This document shows positions 1 to 11,767 of a stretch of 64,000 nucleotides of DNA, piece by piece (the stretch's first letter is position 1; the number at the start of each line of letters is the position of its first letter). Below the pieces are notes generated by a model. The model searched no databases. It saw only the letters and a program-made list of their open reading frames with translations, and had not been told where the DNA came from. The stretch comes from Cryptomeria japonica (taxonomy: Eukaryota; Streptophyta; Pinopsida; Cupressales; Cupressaceae), in assembly GCF_030272615.1 (NCBI RefSeq), contig NC_081414.1, positions 333,545,427-333,609,426 on the forward strand, written 5' to 3'. The position numbers and the translations under genes are program-made.

Positions 1-399
1 GGTCCAAAGAGACAAGAGTGGTATGTACCCAAATTCCATGGTTATTGTTATCAGCGTAATAAGTTTGGACATAGAATTACTAATTGTAGTTTGATTGCAA
101 ACTTAGGACATCTAAGAAAAAGAAGTCAGTACCGGATCAAAGACTGGAAGAAAAACTGGAGCAGAAGATTGTAGAAGACAAGAATAAGGAAGCCAAATAG
201 TTTTGGGTAGAAAAGGATAAGAATAAGGTTGATTCAAGTATGACTGTTCAAACTACCCTGCATGCAAAAAAAATAAATTTATGGGTAGTTGACAATGGTC
301 ATTCCAATCACATGATCAGAGACAATAATAAATTCATCAAGTTTGAGGATTGGAATGGAGGTTTGGTGAGGTTTGGAGACAACTCTTCCATCAAGATAA
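1..399 (+). pseudogene. Copia element A: gag zinc knuckle and start of protease
   Basis: Frame 1 from base 1 encodes a Gag C-terminus with one CCHC knuckle (CYQRNKFGHRITNC). The second Cys is replaced by Arg, so the knuckle is broken. Several stops and a frame change follow. From about base 278 a copia-type aspartic protease begins (LWVVDNGHSNHMI, then GGLVRFGDNSS). The expected D-S-G active site reads D-N-G and the Cys after it reads His. The frame is cut at 399 by insertion of element B and resumes at 8791. The start of the element lies outside the window. Family assignment is firm; activity is clearly lost. Confidence 0.8.
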
Positions 400-1804
400 T
401 GATAATATGATGAAACAATAAGGATCCAGTCAAATACTGAGAGGGGGGAGTGAATCGGTAGATAGAAAATACAATAAAATTTCACCAAAATAAATTCCAA
501 CTCAGAAACCAATCACTAAACTTAACCAGTTTAGACATTGTATAAAAAATTGCAACTGCACTATCAAACTTTACCGTTTGACCAAAACATCAATTATACA
601 ATGCAACAAATCTAAAACTAAAATACCATTTAACCAAAACATTAAACCACTTTACTAATATCAGTAATAGCTCATTTTAGATTACTTCCGGTCATCTAAA
701 TATATCTAAGTGTATTTACCAGTTATTCAAATCAACCATATCAAAACACATCCACAAAACCATTCACCACTTGACACAATGATTTTTCATGTGCAAAACC
801 AAATAGGAAAAACCATGGTGGGGATGAATACCCACAAGTATTTTGAACTTTTATGAAGTTCACCCTATTAGCAGCCAAGCCTTGTTAGAAGCTTATACAA
901 TAATGTCATGTTAAGAACAAATTTGATTAGGGACCACCCGGTTAAAGGATTGAATACAATACCCTGTTAAAGGTAACCTCGGTAGAGGATTTCAAATCCA
1001 AGCTCATGGATCACCTGGTTAGAGGATTTAAACAACACCAAGCCTATTAAAGCTTACCCGATTAAGGGATTTAACTGTTGTAATGGTTATAAAACAACAA
1101 GGTCTTTGCTGATCTGGAAATAACACTACTCTGCTTAATTAGATCCTTTTATGCTCCTATATGCCTTCACAACATTCTACAAACACTCCTTCTAGTTTGG
1201 AAACAATCACACTACCACACTTAACCAAATTGCCAACATAATTACAAATAACTTATCGACCTTAAATACAAATATAATAGGTCGGTAACACATCACAAAA
1301 CCTACAAATCTCATAGAGATTACAAACATATTGGTTCAAACATAACCGTTGGATTACATAGCAGTCAACTACACATTGTTCAAGACAACTTCAATTGCAC
1401 TTGGATCACCGCACATTGGATCATGTAACTCATCACGTAGTTATCACTTCATGCTATGCACTTGCTCATTCCCAAGATAAACGGTTATCTTAACATGCCA
1501 AAACCACTTTGAAACTCATCACATGCACCATTCTTATGTGGCATCTTCATCTTTGATCACCATTCGATCATAGATCATCACAACCAATTCTCCAAGCTCC
1601 ATCGGTTAGGGTTCTTCCTATCAACTGGTTAGGGTTAGTAGTTGATCACTGTTCTTCAAATATCAATACCATTTTGATTCACTGCTTTACTATCGGTTGC
1701 ACTAATACATCATTACTGGTTGCAATACAACTCCATTACCGGTTGCTATTGACATCAATGGCAACACTATACTTCATTAATGCAATCTTCATGCAATGCC
1801 AACA
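400..1804 (-). repeat. 3' LTR of element B (1405 bp)
   Basis: On the minus strand it starts TGTTGGCATTGCATGAAG and ends ATTATCA. It matches 7366-8785 along its whole length, with many substitutions, often where one copy has CG and the other TG or CA. Near the PBS-side end it has the run ACTGAGAGGGGGGAGTGAATC seen in the other LTRs here (435-455). Related copies are the LTRs of H (44133-45548) and K (52710, 54122). Confidence 0.93.
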
Positions 1805-2150
1805 ATCTCCCCCTTTGTCATTGATGGCAATACAAATATCAATACCCTTTGATTGTGATGATTGAGAGTAAAAAACATACATAGGTATAGGAATCCTGGT
1901 TTACATTTTTCCCATATACTCTCCTTCAACCATATATTCATATCTTCAACTAGTAACTGGCTATCAATGATATATAGTTCTTCTCCCCCTTTGACAACAA
2001 TGCCAAAGTGGAGGTTAATCATTCCATACTTCACTGATCTACAACTAGTTGCTCCCCCTATGGAGTAGCTCCATTCTACACCAATCCGTCATCAAGATTT
2101 CCAATAAGCTCTGGGATTGATGGCTTCCCCATATTCTTAATTGACTTCAT
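1805..2150 (-). promoter_or_regulatory. Polypurine tract and 3' untranslated region of B
   Basis: The minus strand reads AAAGGGGGAGAT directly next to the 3' LTR (about 1805-1816). This is the plus-strand priming PPT of the element. Two further PPT-like G-runs lie downstream in the window, on the same minus strand, near 1984-1995 and 2052-2060. No coding frame is preserved here. Confidence 0.8.
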
Positions 2151-5100
2151 GTAGGGGTACAACCCTTAGCTTACCTCTAAGATACTCAAATGTAGCCTTA
2201 GGAAGAGGTTTAGTAAAGATATCGGCTAGTTGTTCTTTAGTAGATACATGTTCCAGTGACACATCTTTACTTTACACTTTCTCTCTCAAGAAATGATACT
2301 TCAGCTCAATATGCTTTGTCCTAGCATGCAACACTGGATTCTTAGAAATGTTTATTGTACTAGTGTTGTCACAGAAAATCCTTATCGGTTCTGATATCTT
2401 CAACCAACTTGAAACCTTCCAAAATGTGTTTCATCCAGATTGCTTGGGTACAATTCATATATGTTGCAACATATTTAGCTTCTACTGTAGATTGAGAGAT
2501 AAAACTCTGTTTCTTGCTACTCCAAGACACTAGTCTTCCTCAAAGAAATAATGCTCCTCCAGTTGTACTCTTCCTATCATCAACATTACCTACCCAATCT
2601 ATATCTATATAGAATTTTAAATCAAAATCTCCTGCATATGGATACCATAATCCATAATCAATTGTGCCTTTCAAATATCTAAAAAATTCTTTTAGTTGCT
2701 ACCATGTGTGTCTCCTTTGGGCTTTTTCTGAAATCTGGCAACCAATCCTACTACATGAGCAATGTTTGGTCTAATGTGGACAACATAATGTAGTTTAACT
2801 ATTATTGACCTATACTCCTTTTCATCCACTGATGCAGAATCATCTCCCTTAGACAGTTTACAACATGTAATCATTAGTGTTCCAACTAGTTTACAGTCTC
2901 TGATTCCAAAAGTCTTCAATACTTCTTTCACATATTTGGACTGTGTGATGAAAATACCTTCCTTTGTCTATTGGATTTACAGACCTATGAAATTTTTTAT
3001 CTCACCTACCAGTGACATCTCAAACCTATTCTCTATTTCATTAGCAAAATCATGACACATATCATCATTTTCTCCAAAAATGATATCATCAACAAATAAC
3101 CCACTTACCAGTATCTTATCTCCTTCTGACTTGAGATATATATTATTGTCTTCACTAATTCTCTAAAAACCAATCTTCACCAAGTGAGAGTGCAATCTTT
3201 CATACCATGCTCTAGGTGCTTACTTCAGTCTAGATAATGCTTTATATAATTTACACACCATGTCCTTTTTTATAGTTAAAGCATAACCATCTGGTTGTTC
3301 AATGTAGAATTCCTCTTCCAGTATTCCTTTTAGGAATGTTGACTTAACATCCATTTAATATACTTTGAATCCTCTGTATGCTACAAATGCAAGTATAGTC
3401 CTTACTCCTTCCAATCTTGCAACTGGTGCAAATGTCTCACCATAGTCTTCACCTTCTTCTTGTGCATATCCTTTGCATACCAGTCTGGCTTTATTTCTGA
3501 CCACTACTCCATCTTCATTTAGTTTATTCTTGAATACCCATTTTGTACCTATTACATTCTTTTTCTCCAGTCTAGGTACTAGTGACCAAGTATTGTTCTT
3601 CTTTGTCTGGTCAAGTTCTTCTTCCATTGCCTTGATCCAGTCTTCATCTGCAAATGCTTCTTTTGAAGTTCTAAACTCAATGGTGGAAATTATACAAGAG
3701 TTCTCTCTAAGCCTTGTTCTTGTTAACACATCTGCATTTATGTCTCCAATAATCTAATCGAGGCTATGATTGAGTCCAACATACCATGAAATAACATGAT
3801 CTTGATTTCTAGGCTCTTCTTCTTCTGCTGGGCCTCCCTATTCCGATTGAACTAGGGCTTCTCTGTTTTGTTCTCCAACTTCTGGCTTCACCGGTTCTGG
3901 TTCTAAAAATAGTGTGTAAGGTTCTTCTTCTTCCTTCCCTTTACTGGTTTCCCCCGATTTCTCATGAAATTCATCAACTCAGACATTAACACTTTCAATG
4001 ATCTTCTTGGTTCGGTTGTTGTAACACTTGTAAGCTTTTCTCCTGTTGGAGTAACCACAAAATATGCCTTCATCACTCTTGGCATCAAACTTACCAACAT
4101 AATCACATCTCTTGATAAAACATTTGCTACCAAAAATTACTGACATTAGGTGAGCTACCATACCAGTACTCATAAGGAGTATTATCCTTACCTCTTTTAA
4201 TCAGTATCCGGCTCATTGTATAAACAGTTGTGCTGACAGCTTCTCTCCAGAATGTCTTAGCTACACCTCCTTGAATTAGCATAGTCCTAGAAGCTTCAAC
4301 AAATATCTGGTTGTTCCTTTCTGCAATACCATTCTGTTGTGGTGTCCTAGGTGCAGAAAGTTGCCTCTTAATCTCATTGTCTTCATAGTATCTAGTGAAT
4401 TCCTTTGAAGTAAATTCACCACCTTGATTAGTCCTTAATCATTTTATCTTCTTTCCACTTTCATTTTCAACTAAGGCTCTGAATGCCTTAAACTTGATAA
4501 ATGCTTCTATCTTGTCTTTCAAGAATGTGACCCACATCATCCTTGAGCAATCATCGGTAAATATCATGAAGTATCGATCACCTTGAATACTCCTAGTCCT
4601 CATTGGTCCACAAAGGTCGGTATGAACCAAATCTAGAAATGTTCTGTTGAGAAAGATTTTCTCTTGAAGGTTGAGGATGCCATTTTCCTTAACTGACATT
4701 CCTTGCACAAAGCATTCACCGGTTTGTCCAACTGTGGAAAACTTCTTACTGATTTGGATTTACTGAATTTTAAAATGTTATCAATATTTACATGACAAAA
4801 TCTCTAATTCCAAAGCCAACTATCTTCTACTTTTGCAATTAAACAACTTTTGAATTTAGAGCTTAAATGAAACAAGTTACCTTTGGTATATTTTCTGGTT
4901 GCAATAAGTTCACCTTTGCTTCCATAAATCTTGCAGACTCCATTCTTGAATTCCAGTGGGTAACCTTTGTCATTGAATTGGGCAACACTTAAAAGATTGT
5001 GTTTCAATCCTTCAACCCAGTAGACATCATTTGCACTGCTTTTACCATTCAAAGAGATGGATCCCTTTCCTTTCACCATGTAGGGTGAGTCATTCCCAAA

Positions 5101-5208
5101 TCTCACAACACCTCCATTAAATTCTCTCAAAGTAAGAAACTTACTCCAATCACCGGTCATGTGGTGTGAACAACCACTGTCTATAATCCAGTCATCAGAA
5201 CTATCCAT
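2150..5208 (-). pseudogene. Element B copia pol: protease, integrase, RT, RNase H
   Basis: Protease is visible at about 5050-5208 with an intact D-S-G (WIIDSGCSHHMTGD). The pre-integrase zinc region follows (LCKECQL, about 4700-4810). Integrase core has HTDLCGP near 4620, LRTNQGGEF near 4415 (the second catalytic Asp reads Asn) and TPQQNGIAERN near 4340. RT spans about 3729-2932, with the TKWVFKNKLNEDG block and an FVDDIIF active site near 3100. The RT-RNase H connection (SKGDDSASVDEKEYRSI) is at 2692-2931, and a decayed RNase H runs to about 2150. At least ten stops or frameshifts interrupt it. Domain order is copia type. Confidence 0.9.
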
Positions 5209-5329
5209 GCGAGAGACTAATGCCTTCTGATCTAATGTCTCTTCTTTAATAGCAATGAAGATAATATACTCATTTGCATCTTCTTCAGATTATTCATCTA
5301 TAATTCCTCTATCCAATGCAATGAGACAA

Positions 5330-5892
5330 TATCTTTTACCTTTGCCTTTATACTTCTTATACTTCTCTCAGTTTTGCTCATTATCTCCATTAGGATAGTT
5401 AGCAGCAATATGTACAATCTGGTTACATGCAAAACACTTCAATGATAATTTACCTCTATACTTACTAGTACCTCTGGGTAACTGCTTGACCAACAATGCT
5501 TCAAGCTCAATCAGACTATCTTCATCATCTAACTCTTTGCTAGATCTAGACTCATGAATGTAGCTCACTTCTTTGCTTTTCCTTACCGGTGGGGTTGATA
5601 TTGAATCTCTAAATGCAGATTACAATCTCTGGACACTTTCATCAAAACCCTTTTATTCAAATGTAGTTAATTTATCAATGATGGAGTCAAGAGTTACCTT
5701 TGTTTTATTAATAGACTTGAGTTCTTAAATGGTTGCAACTCGGATAGCGTAGACCGGTAGAAGGGTTCTCAACACCTTGCTAACCACTATGGTATCCTCC
5801 ACTGTACCTCCAACACTTTTGATCTCTCTGACTCTCCCCTTGATCCTCTGACCATACTATTGAATATTTTCATCTTTAGCCATCTGCATATC
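5330..5892 (-). pseudogene. Element B gag, C-terminal part with zinc knuckle
   Basis: This continues the Gag frame split by solo LTR S. It holds the serine- and acid-rich linker (ESRSSKELDDEDSLIELEA) and a knuckle, CFACNQIVHIAANY, in which the last Cys is Tyr and the Gly before His is Val. Copies H and K keep more of the CX2CX4HX4C form. Stops lie within it, for example where H and K also read AATATTCAATAG or CAG-like codons. A spacer of about 120 bp leads into the protease frame. Confidence 0.85.
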
Positions 5893-6951
5893 TATTGGCT
5901 TGATTATGATTGTAATGAATTCATCATATGTTGTCATTGATGAAACACATACACACACATATGTTCATATTTACCGGCATGGCTTCAAAGTTGTTTATAC
6001 TACAACCGGTATACTAGAGGTTTATATCTAACTGATACATGGTGACAAATGGTATATACATGGAGACAACCAGTGGTTATGCATAACTTGGCATCAACAT
6101 CAAGATCCAGTGGATATTATCACAAGAGCATCAAGGATAAATGGTTTATATGTTTAACTCCAACTGGTATTCATTGATTATGTGATGAGTTATCCTTACC
6201 GACAAGATTTGGTGGTATTTTTGTGATGAGTTATGATCACTTGACCAGATACACTGCACCTAGGTAATTGTGTTATGATTTCTAGAGGCTGACATGGAAT
6301 CCAAATGTCTATATATTGACATCAAAATGAATTATTTTGTATGAGAAAAAATGATATGTTATGTGTGAAGGCAGAAGTGTTAAGTCGTAGAGTATGTTGG
6401 TAAAGAAGTGTTAAGTGCGCAGTAGAGGATCTATACAAGCAATTTGTGCTACTACTAGATCACATCACCTGTTGTTTTCTAATCACTACAATAATCAAAT
6501 CCCCTAACCGAGTAATCTCTAACAAGCTTCATTGTTCAAATCCTCTAACCAGGTGATCCATTAGTTTGGATTCAGAAATCCTCCATCGAGGTTACTCCTT
6601 ATAGGGTACTATGTTTTATAGGGTATAGCTTTTAACTAAGCTTTGGGATCTATAACAGGATTCACTCCTAGTAAAGCACTTTGTAGACCCTAACCGGTCA
6701 GTTATAGATTACTGCAAATAGTTAACTTGTGAGTCCCATCTCATCATGGTTTTTACCTATTTGGGTTTTCCATGTATAAACACTTGTGTTATGGCGGATG
6801 TTTTACTTATTATGGATGTTGTTATATCATTTTTAATTGCATGCATATTGTTTAAAAAACTTGTTAAGTTTATCTACTGGTCAGTTCTTAAAGTAGTACT
6901 ATTTTTGGTTTCATTGATTCACCCCCCTCTTAGTTCTTTTCAAGTCCATCA
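5893..6951 (+). mobile_element. Solo LTR S inside element B gag
   Basis: A 1059-bp block is flanked by the exact repeat ATATC (5888-5892 and 6952-6956), and B gag is continuous on either side. It begins TATTGGCTTG (probably TGTTGG with one change) and ends CCATCA. It carries the words TTGTCATTGATG near its start and GATTCACCCCCCTCTTAG near its end, as in the other LTRs, so it lies on the plus strand. No internal region or second LTR is present, which fits LTR-LTR recombination after insertion. ORFs inside it are chance. Confidence 0.88.
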
Positions 6952-6956
6952 ATATC

Positions 6957-7295
6957 ATCAAATTTACCTCTCAGACTCTCTTCTTTGGAAATCTTAACAT
7001 GCTCATCACCGCTATAGATATCTTCTAATTTCTTCCATACTTCATAAGAAGTCTCCAATCCATCAACATCAACATACTCTGAATAGGACAAGAAACTGAT
7101 AATGGCCTCCAATGCTTGATTGTTCTCCTATTTCTCCTTCTTTTTATCATCTGACAAAATCCCACTAGGCAAGTTATATTTAGTAACAACATGTTCCCAA
7201 TATTGACTTCCTAATCTTTTGATATAGATCTTCATCCTATCATTCTAGATTTTGTAGTTTTCCCTATTGAACTTCAGACCTTCTTTCTTCATCAT
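6957..7295 (-). pseudogene. Element B gag, N-terminal part (UBN2-type)
   Basis: The start is placed at the first of two ATGs (7295), because copy H also starts Met-Met-Lys-Lys-Glu-Gly. It then encodes a FNRENYKI motif, GSQYWEHV and VWKKLEDIYSGDEHV, matching the DUF4219/UBN2 Gag of plant copia elements. At least two in-frame stops are present. It ends at GKFDD, where solo LTR S enters, and resumes at 5892. Confidence 0.85.
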
Positions 7296-7351
7296 GTTCT
7301 CCTAGATCTTTTCTTCAAGCTATTAGGCTTAAACACAAGAGGACCTGAAAT

Positions 7352-7363
7352 GCTCTGATACCA
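7352..7363 (-). promoter_or_regulatory. Primer binding site of B (initiator tRNA-Met type)
   Basis: The minus strand reads TGGTATCAGAGC, 2 bp inside the 5' LTR end. This is the standard plant copia PBS complementary to the 3' end of initiator methionine tRNA. The same sequence is found in C and H, and one-base variants in F and K. Confidence 0.92.
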
Positions 7364-7365
7364 AT

Positions 7366-8785
7366 TGATAATATGATGAAACAATAAGGGTCTGGTTAAC
7401 TACTGAGAGCGGGGGGGGGGGGGGGGGGGGGTGAATCAGTAGATATGAAATATACTAAACTTGCACCAAACTAAATTCCAACTCAAAAACCAATCACTAA
7501 ACTTAATCAGTTTAGACACTATATAAAAAAATGCAACTGCATTGTCAAACTTTACCATTTAACTAAAACATCAATGATACAATGCAACAGATCTAAAACT
7601 CAAATACCGTTTAACCAAAACATTAAACCACTTTACTAATATCAGTAATAGCTCATTTTAGATCACTTTCGGTCATCTAAATATATCTAAGTGGATTTAC
7701 CAGTTATTCAAATCAACCATATCAAAACACATACATAAAATCATTCACCACTTGACACAATGATTTTTCACGTGGAAACCCAAATGGGAAAAAACATGGT
7801 GGGGATGAATATTCACAAGTATTTTGAACTCTTCTAAATTTTGCCCTGTTAGGAGCCAATCCTTGTTAGAAGCTTATACAATAATGTCCTATTAAGAACA
7901 TATCCGGTTAGGGACCACCCGGTTAAGGGATTGATTATAATACCCTGTTAAAGGTAACCTCGGTAGAGGATTTCAAATCCAAGCTAATGGATCACTTGGT
8001 TAGAGGATTTAAACAACACCAAGCCTATTAAAGATTACCTGGTTAAGGGATTTAACTATTGTAATGGTTAGAGAACAACAAGGTCTTTGCTGATCTGGAA
8101 ATGACACTGCTCTACTTAATCAGATCCTTTTATGCTCCTATCTGCCTTGACAACATTCTACAGACACTCCTTCTGGTTTGGAAACAATCATACTACCACA
8201 CTTAACCAAATTGCCAACACAATTGCAAACAACTCATTGATCTTAAAGATAAATACAATAGGTCGGTAACAAATCACAAAACCTGCAAATCTCATAGAGA
8301 TTACAAACATATTGTTTCAAACATTACCATTGGATTACATAGAAATCAACTACACATTGTTCAAGACAACTTCAACCACTCCTGGATCACCACACATTGC
8401 ATCCTATAACTCATCATGCGGTTATCACTTTATGTTATGCACTTGCTCATTCCCAAGATGAACGGTTATCTTCACATGCCAAAACCACTTTGAAACTCAT
8501 CAAGTGCACTATTCTTACATGGCATCTTCATCTCCGATCACCATTCAATCATAGATCATCACAACTGATTCTCCAAGCTCCACTAGTTAGGGTTTTGCCT
8601 ATCAATTGGTTAGGGTTACCAGTTGATCACTCTACTTCAAATACCAATACTGGTTTTATTCACTGCTTTACTACCGGTTGCACTATTGCATCATTACTGG
8701 TTGCAATACAACTCCATTATCAGTTTCTATTGACATCAATGAAAACACTATACCTCATCAATGCAATCTTCATGAAATGCCAACA
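7366..8785 (-). repeat. 5' LTR of element B (1420 bp)
   Basis: This is the partner of 400-1804. It is longer mainly because a G-run has grown to 21 Gs at 7411-7431. The right end (CCAACA, 8785) joins the target repeat GATAA. A reading frame that runs from this LTR into the A protease at about 8397-8924 is a read-through artefact. Confidence 0.93.
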
Positions 8786-8790
8786 GATAA

Positions 8791-10213
8791 AAGGAAAAGG
8801 TACTCTAAACATAGATGGTAAATTGAAAGCACATGATGTATACTATGTGGAAGGCCTAAAGAATAATTTTCTAAGTGTGATAAAGGATACAAATTCACTT
8901 TTGACTCTACCGATTGTCAGATAAGAAAGGAGAGTACCAGATAGATTGTTGTAGAAGGGAAAAGAACAGATGGAAATGTGTACAATCTAAAGGAATTCTT
9001 TGATTCCCAATGCATGATGGGACAAGTGGATGAGAGATGGTTGTGGCACAAAAGATTAGGCCACATAAACTTTGACAATTGTGTTAAAGTAAGCAAGAAA
9101 GGCTATGTGAGAAATATATTGCAAATCATCAAGCTGACAAACACCTTTTGTGATGAATGTTTAAGAGGTAAGCAGAGTAAGGTGAACTTCAAGACCAAAG
9201 AACATAATACCTCAAGGCCCTTAGAACTTGTACACATTGAATTGTGTGGACCAACTAGAATAAGAGCTTTAGCTAGTGAAAGATACTTCATGTTGTTTAT
9301 TGATGATTTTTCAAGAATGACATGGGTCACCTTTCTACATGACAAATCACACGCATATGAGAGGTTCAAAATATTTTGCAAGATGGTTGAGAAGGAAAGT
9401 GTATGCAATCTGAAGTGTCTGAGATCTGACCAGGGTGGTGAGTTCACATCAAATGAGTTTGAAGACTACTATGAAAGATGTGGAATCATAAGATAGTATT
9501 CAGCCCCAAGGACACCACAACAAAATAGTGTTGTAGAAAGGAAAAACCGGACTGTCAAGGAGATGGCGAGAACTATTTTGAATGAAGCAAACATGCTAGA
9601 TAAGTACTGGAAGGAAGCAGTTCATACTCCTATATATACATTGAACCGGGTTTAGCTAAGAGTAAATAGCATAATGACACCTTATGAATTGTGGTATGAC
9701 TGAAAGCCATAAGGCAAACACTTCAAAGTGTTTGGAAGTAAATGCTTCATCAAGAGAGATGAAGATGGTTTAGGTGGTTTTGATTCTAGGAGTGATGGAG
9801 GTATTTTCTTGGGTAACTCAACTCATAGCAAGGCCTACTAATGCTACAAAAAAAGACTGAGAATATTTATTGAGAGTGTGCATGTAAGAGTAGACAAAGA
9901 CTTGCGTAAAGGAAGACAAACACAAGTAAACTGGTATGATCATTCATGTGATGAAGATGAGGTGTAGTCAAAAAGTGCACAGGAAGAGGCACCCAACAAG
10001 ACCCCTAATAGATATGTGCAAAAAAATCACCCGGAAGAGCAGGTTATAGGAACTAAAAGTGACGGTGTGCAGACTAGAAGAAGACTTGTACGGAACAATG
10101 AACAAGTGAATTTTTGCCTCATGACTAAAATGGAACCCAAAACATTTAATGAGGCCAACAAGAGTGAGAAATGGATGGATGCAATGGAAGAAGAATTGCA
10201 GCAGATTAAAAAC
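8791..10213 (+). pseudogene. Element A pol: protease end, integrase, start of RT
   Basis: This resumes the protease of bases 1-399 (GTLNIDGKLKAHDVYYVEGL), then a pre-integrase domain (LWHKRLGHINFDNC ... FCDECLRGKQ, 9040-9175). The integrase core follows, with HIELCGP at about 9235, LRSDQGGEF at about 9418 and TPQQNSVVERKN at about 9512. The first catalytic Asp reads Glu; the second Asp and the final Glu remain. An acidic linker leads to the first RT block (EANKSEKWMDAMEEELQQIKN, 10150-10213). The frame is cut there by element C. There is a stop after CGIIR (9494-9496), others near 9652, 9700 and 9838, and a frameshift near 8880-8930. Confidence 0.9.
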
Positions 10214-11404
10214 TGTTAGGCCCAATATAGAAAGCTAATGTACTGAGAGGGGAGGGGTGAATCAGCACATTCAAATCCTTTTCTTAACAATAACTTTACT
10301 GTTAAGCATAAACTGAATAGTGCAGTAACATAATATAATGCTCAAAAAAAAAAATAACAATCATACATGATTCACTCCATAACACATATATTTTGGTTAC
10401 GCAGAAACTCTTGGTTAGAGAGAAAAACTGTGGTGGCGATGGCACCCAGAACTTCACTATTGCAATAATAAAGGTTGCTCAGTTAGAGCTACATGTTTAC
10501 CTATTTCTGATAGCTTACCCTATTAGGAGTATCAAGAACTATTAGATCTACCTTGCTAAAGGATTTTACAACACTTAATCTAAATGTTGCACCTTGTTAG
10601 AGGCTTTACAATTTATAGACTTGATTAGAGTCTTTTACCCTATTAAAGGTTTCTCTTACAACTTCAAAATATTACAATAAAATCATTACAAATATCTGCA
10701 ACTTTACATCTGGAATGTTATAGCAGATTCTATGTGCTCAAAATAAGATTACCTTGCTTATAGCATACCTTGGTAACCCATATAGTAACTTAGTAAACCA
10801 TTCTGTTTACTCTGTTCTTTGACTATTCTCTGAAATCCTTCTCGGTGACCTCTGTGTCTCTGTAACAATCATAACACTTAGTGCTTTCACATGTCTTGCT
10901 TCATATATTTCTATATCTTCCTTTTTGTCATGCTACATGTATATATCTGTTCTTAATCCATGTTGTATAAATAGATCTCTTATGTCAGTGATCCATTCAT
11001 TGCTTCAATCTTACAAACATATTTTATCGAATGAATAACCATGCAAAATACTTCATTGGTTAGATGACCTCAAAATCATACACAATCTTTAAGTGCAATT
11101 TCCAATGTGATAATGGTTCTATGTTCCTTGATCTTGTAACACGTTTCCATATGTATATCTAGGTTCAATGAATCTAGTAACACGTTTCACTTGGTGTATA
11201 TCAACTCGGTGTGTCATCTTTGCTGCTCGGTAGACATGGAATGATACTCGGTAGACAGCTTGGTGCATACTGGGCTCTTGACTACTTTCTTCTATAACCG
11301 ACTAGACTGTGCATAGCGACTGAATATTTCGGTAAAGATAACTGACTAGAGTATATAGAATAACTTTGAACATAAAACTAATGGCAACTTGATAAGTAGT
11401 AAAA
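10214..11404 (-). repeat. 3' LTR of element C (1191 bp)
   Basis: The plus strand starts TGTTAGGCCCAATATAG and ends AAGTAGTAAAA, where the sister LTR has AAGTAGTAACA, so the terminal CA has decayed. It is collinear with 16982-18172. Many differences are CGGT in one copy against TGGT or CAGT in the other. A PPT (AAAAGGGGAGAT on the minus strand) abuts it at 11405-11416. Confidence 0.9.
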
Positions 11405-11767
11405 ATCTCCCCTTTTGACATTAGTTGAGATGTTTGACAAAAACTACTTTAAAAGTTATAACTCAAAAATCTATATACTTGCAAAATTTGACTATACTGA
11501 CAGTATATACATTAGTAAATAAAATAATATATCCAGATATACTCCCCTTATCAGTATATTGTACAAAACTCTGATTTTGTATGCTCGGTGATCTGCTCTT
11601 GTTCTTTGCTTACTGTTTTGTTCACTGCTTTGTTCACTGCTCTTGGATACTCTGCTTACTCTGCTCGATATACTCCCGCTGTATACTACACTCCTTTTGT
11701 TTGATACTATACTTTTATTATTAGAATACTATATCACTCCCCCTTTTTGACAAACATCAAAATTTAG
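11405..11767 (-). promoter_or_regulatory. 3' untranslated region of C with several PPT-like tracts
   Basis: It lies between the ORF2 stop and the LTR. Minus-strand G-runs occur next to the LTR (11405-11416), near 11541-11547 and near 11736-11746. The runs at both ends are preceded by TGTCAAAA-type sequence. No reading frame is conserved between C and C2 here. Confidence 0.7.

Larger units (their letters stand above)
400..8785 (-). mobile_element. Full-length Ty1/copia element B, inserted in A
   Basis: The element lies on the minus strand and is bounded by two related LTRs (400-1804 and 7366-8785) with TG...CA ends. The 5-bp target duplication GATAA is exact (395-399 and 8786-8790), and the two sides are consecutive parts of one copia protease. 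The order on the minus strand is 5' LTR, PBS, gag, protease, integrase, RT, RNase H, PPT, 3' LTR, which is the Ty1/copia order. A solo LTR (5893-6951) splits gag. Stops and frameshifts occur throughout, so the element is not autonomous now. Confidence 0.95.

Noticed and set aside
3473-3757. Plus-strand frame of 94 codons opposite B pol
   Set aside because: It is a mirror of the RT coding strand with no features of its own.
8397-8924. 175-codon plus-strand frame
   Set aside because: It runs from the LTR of B across the insertion junction into the A protease, so it is an accidental fusion and not a gene.
10970-10984. TATAAATAG in the C LTR on the plus strand
   Set aside because: It is on the strand opposite to the element, and no transcript structure supports it.
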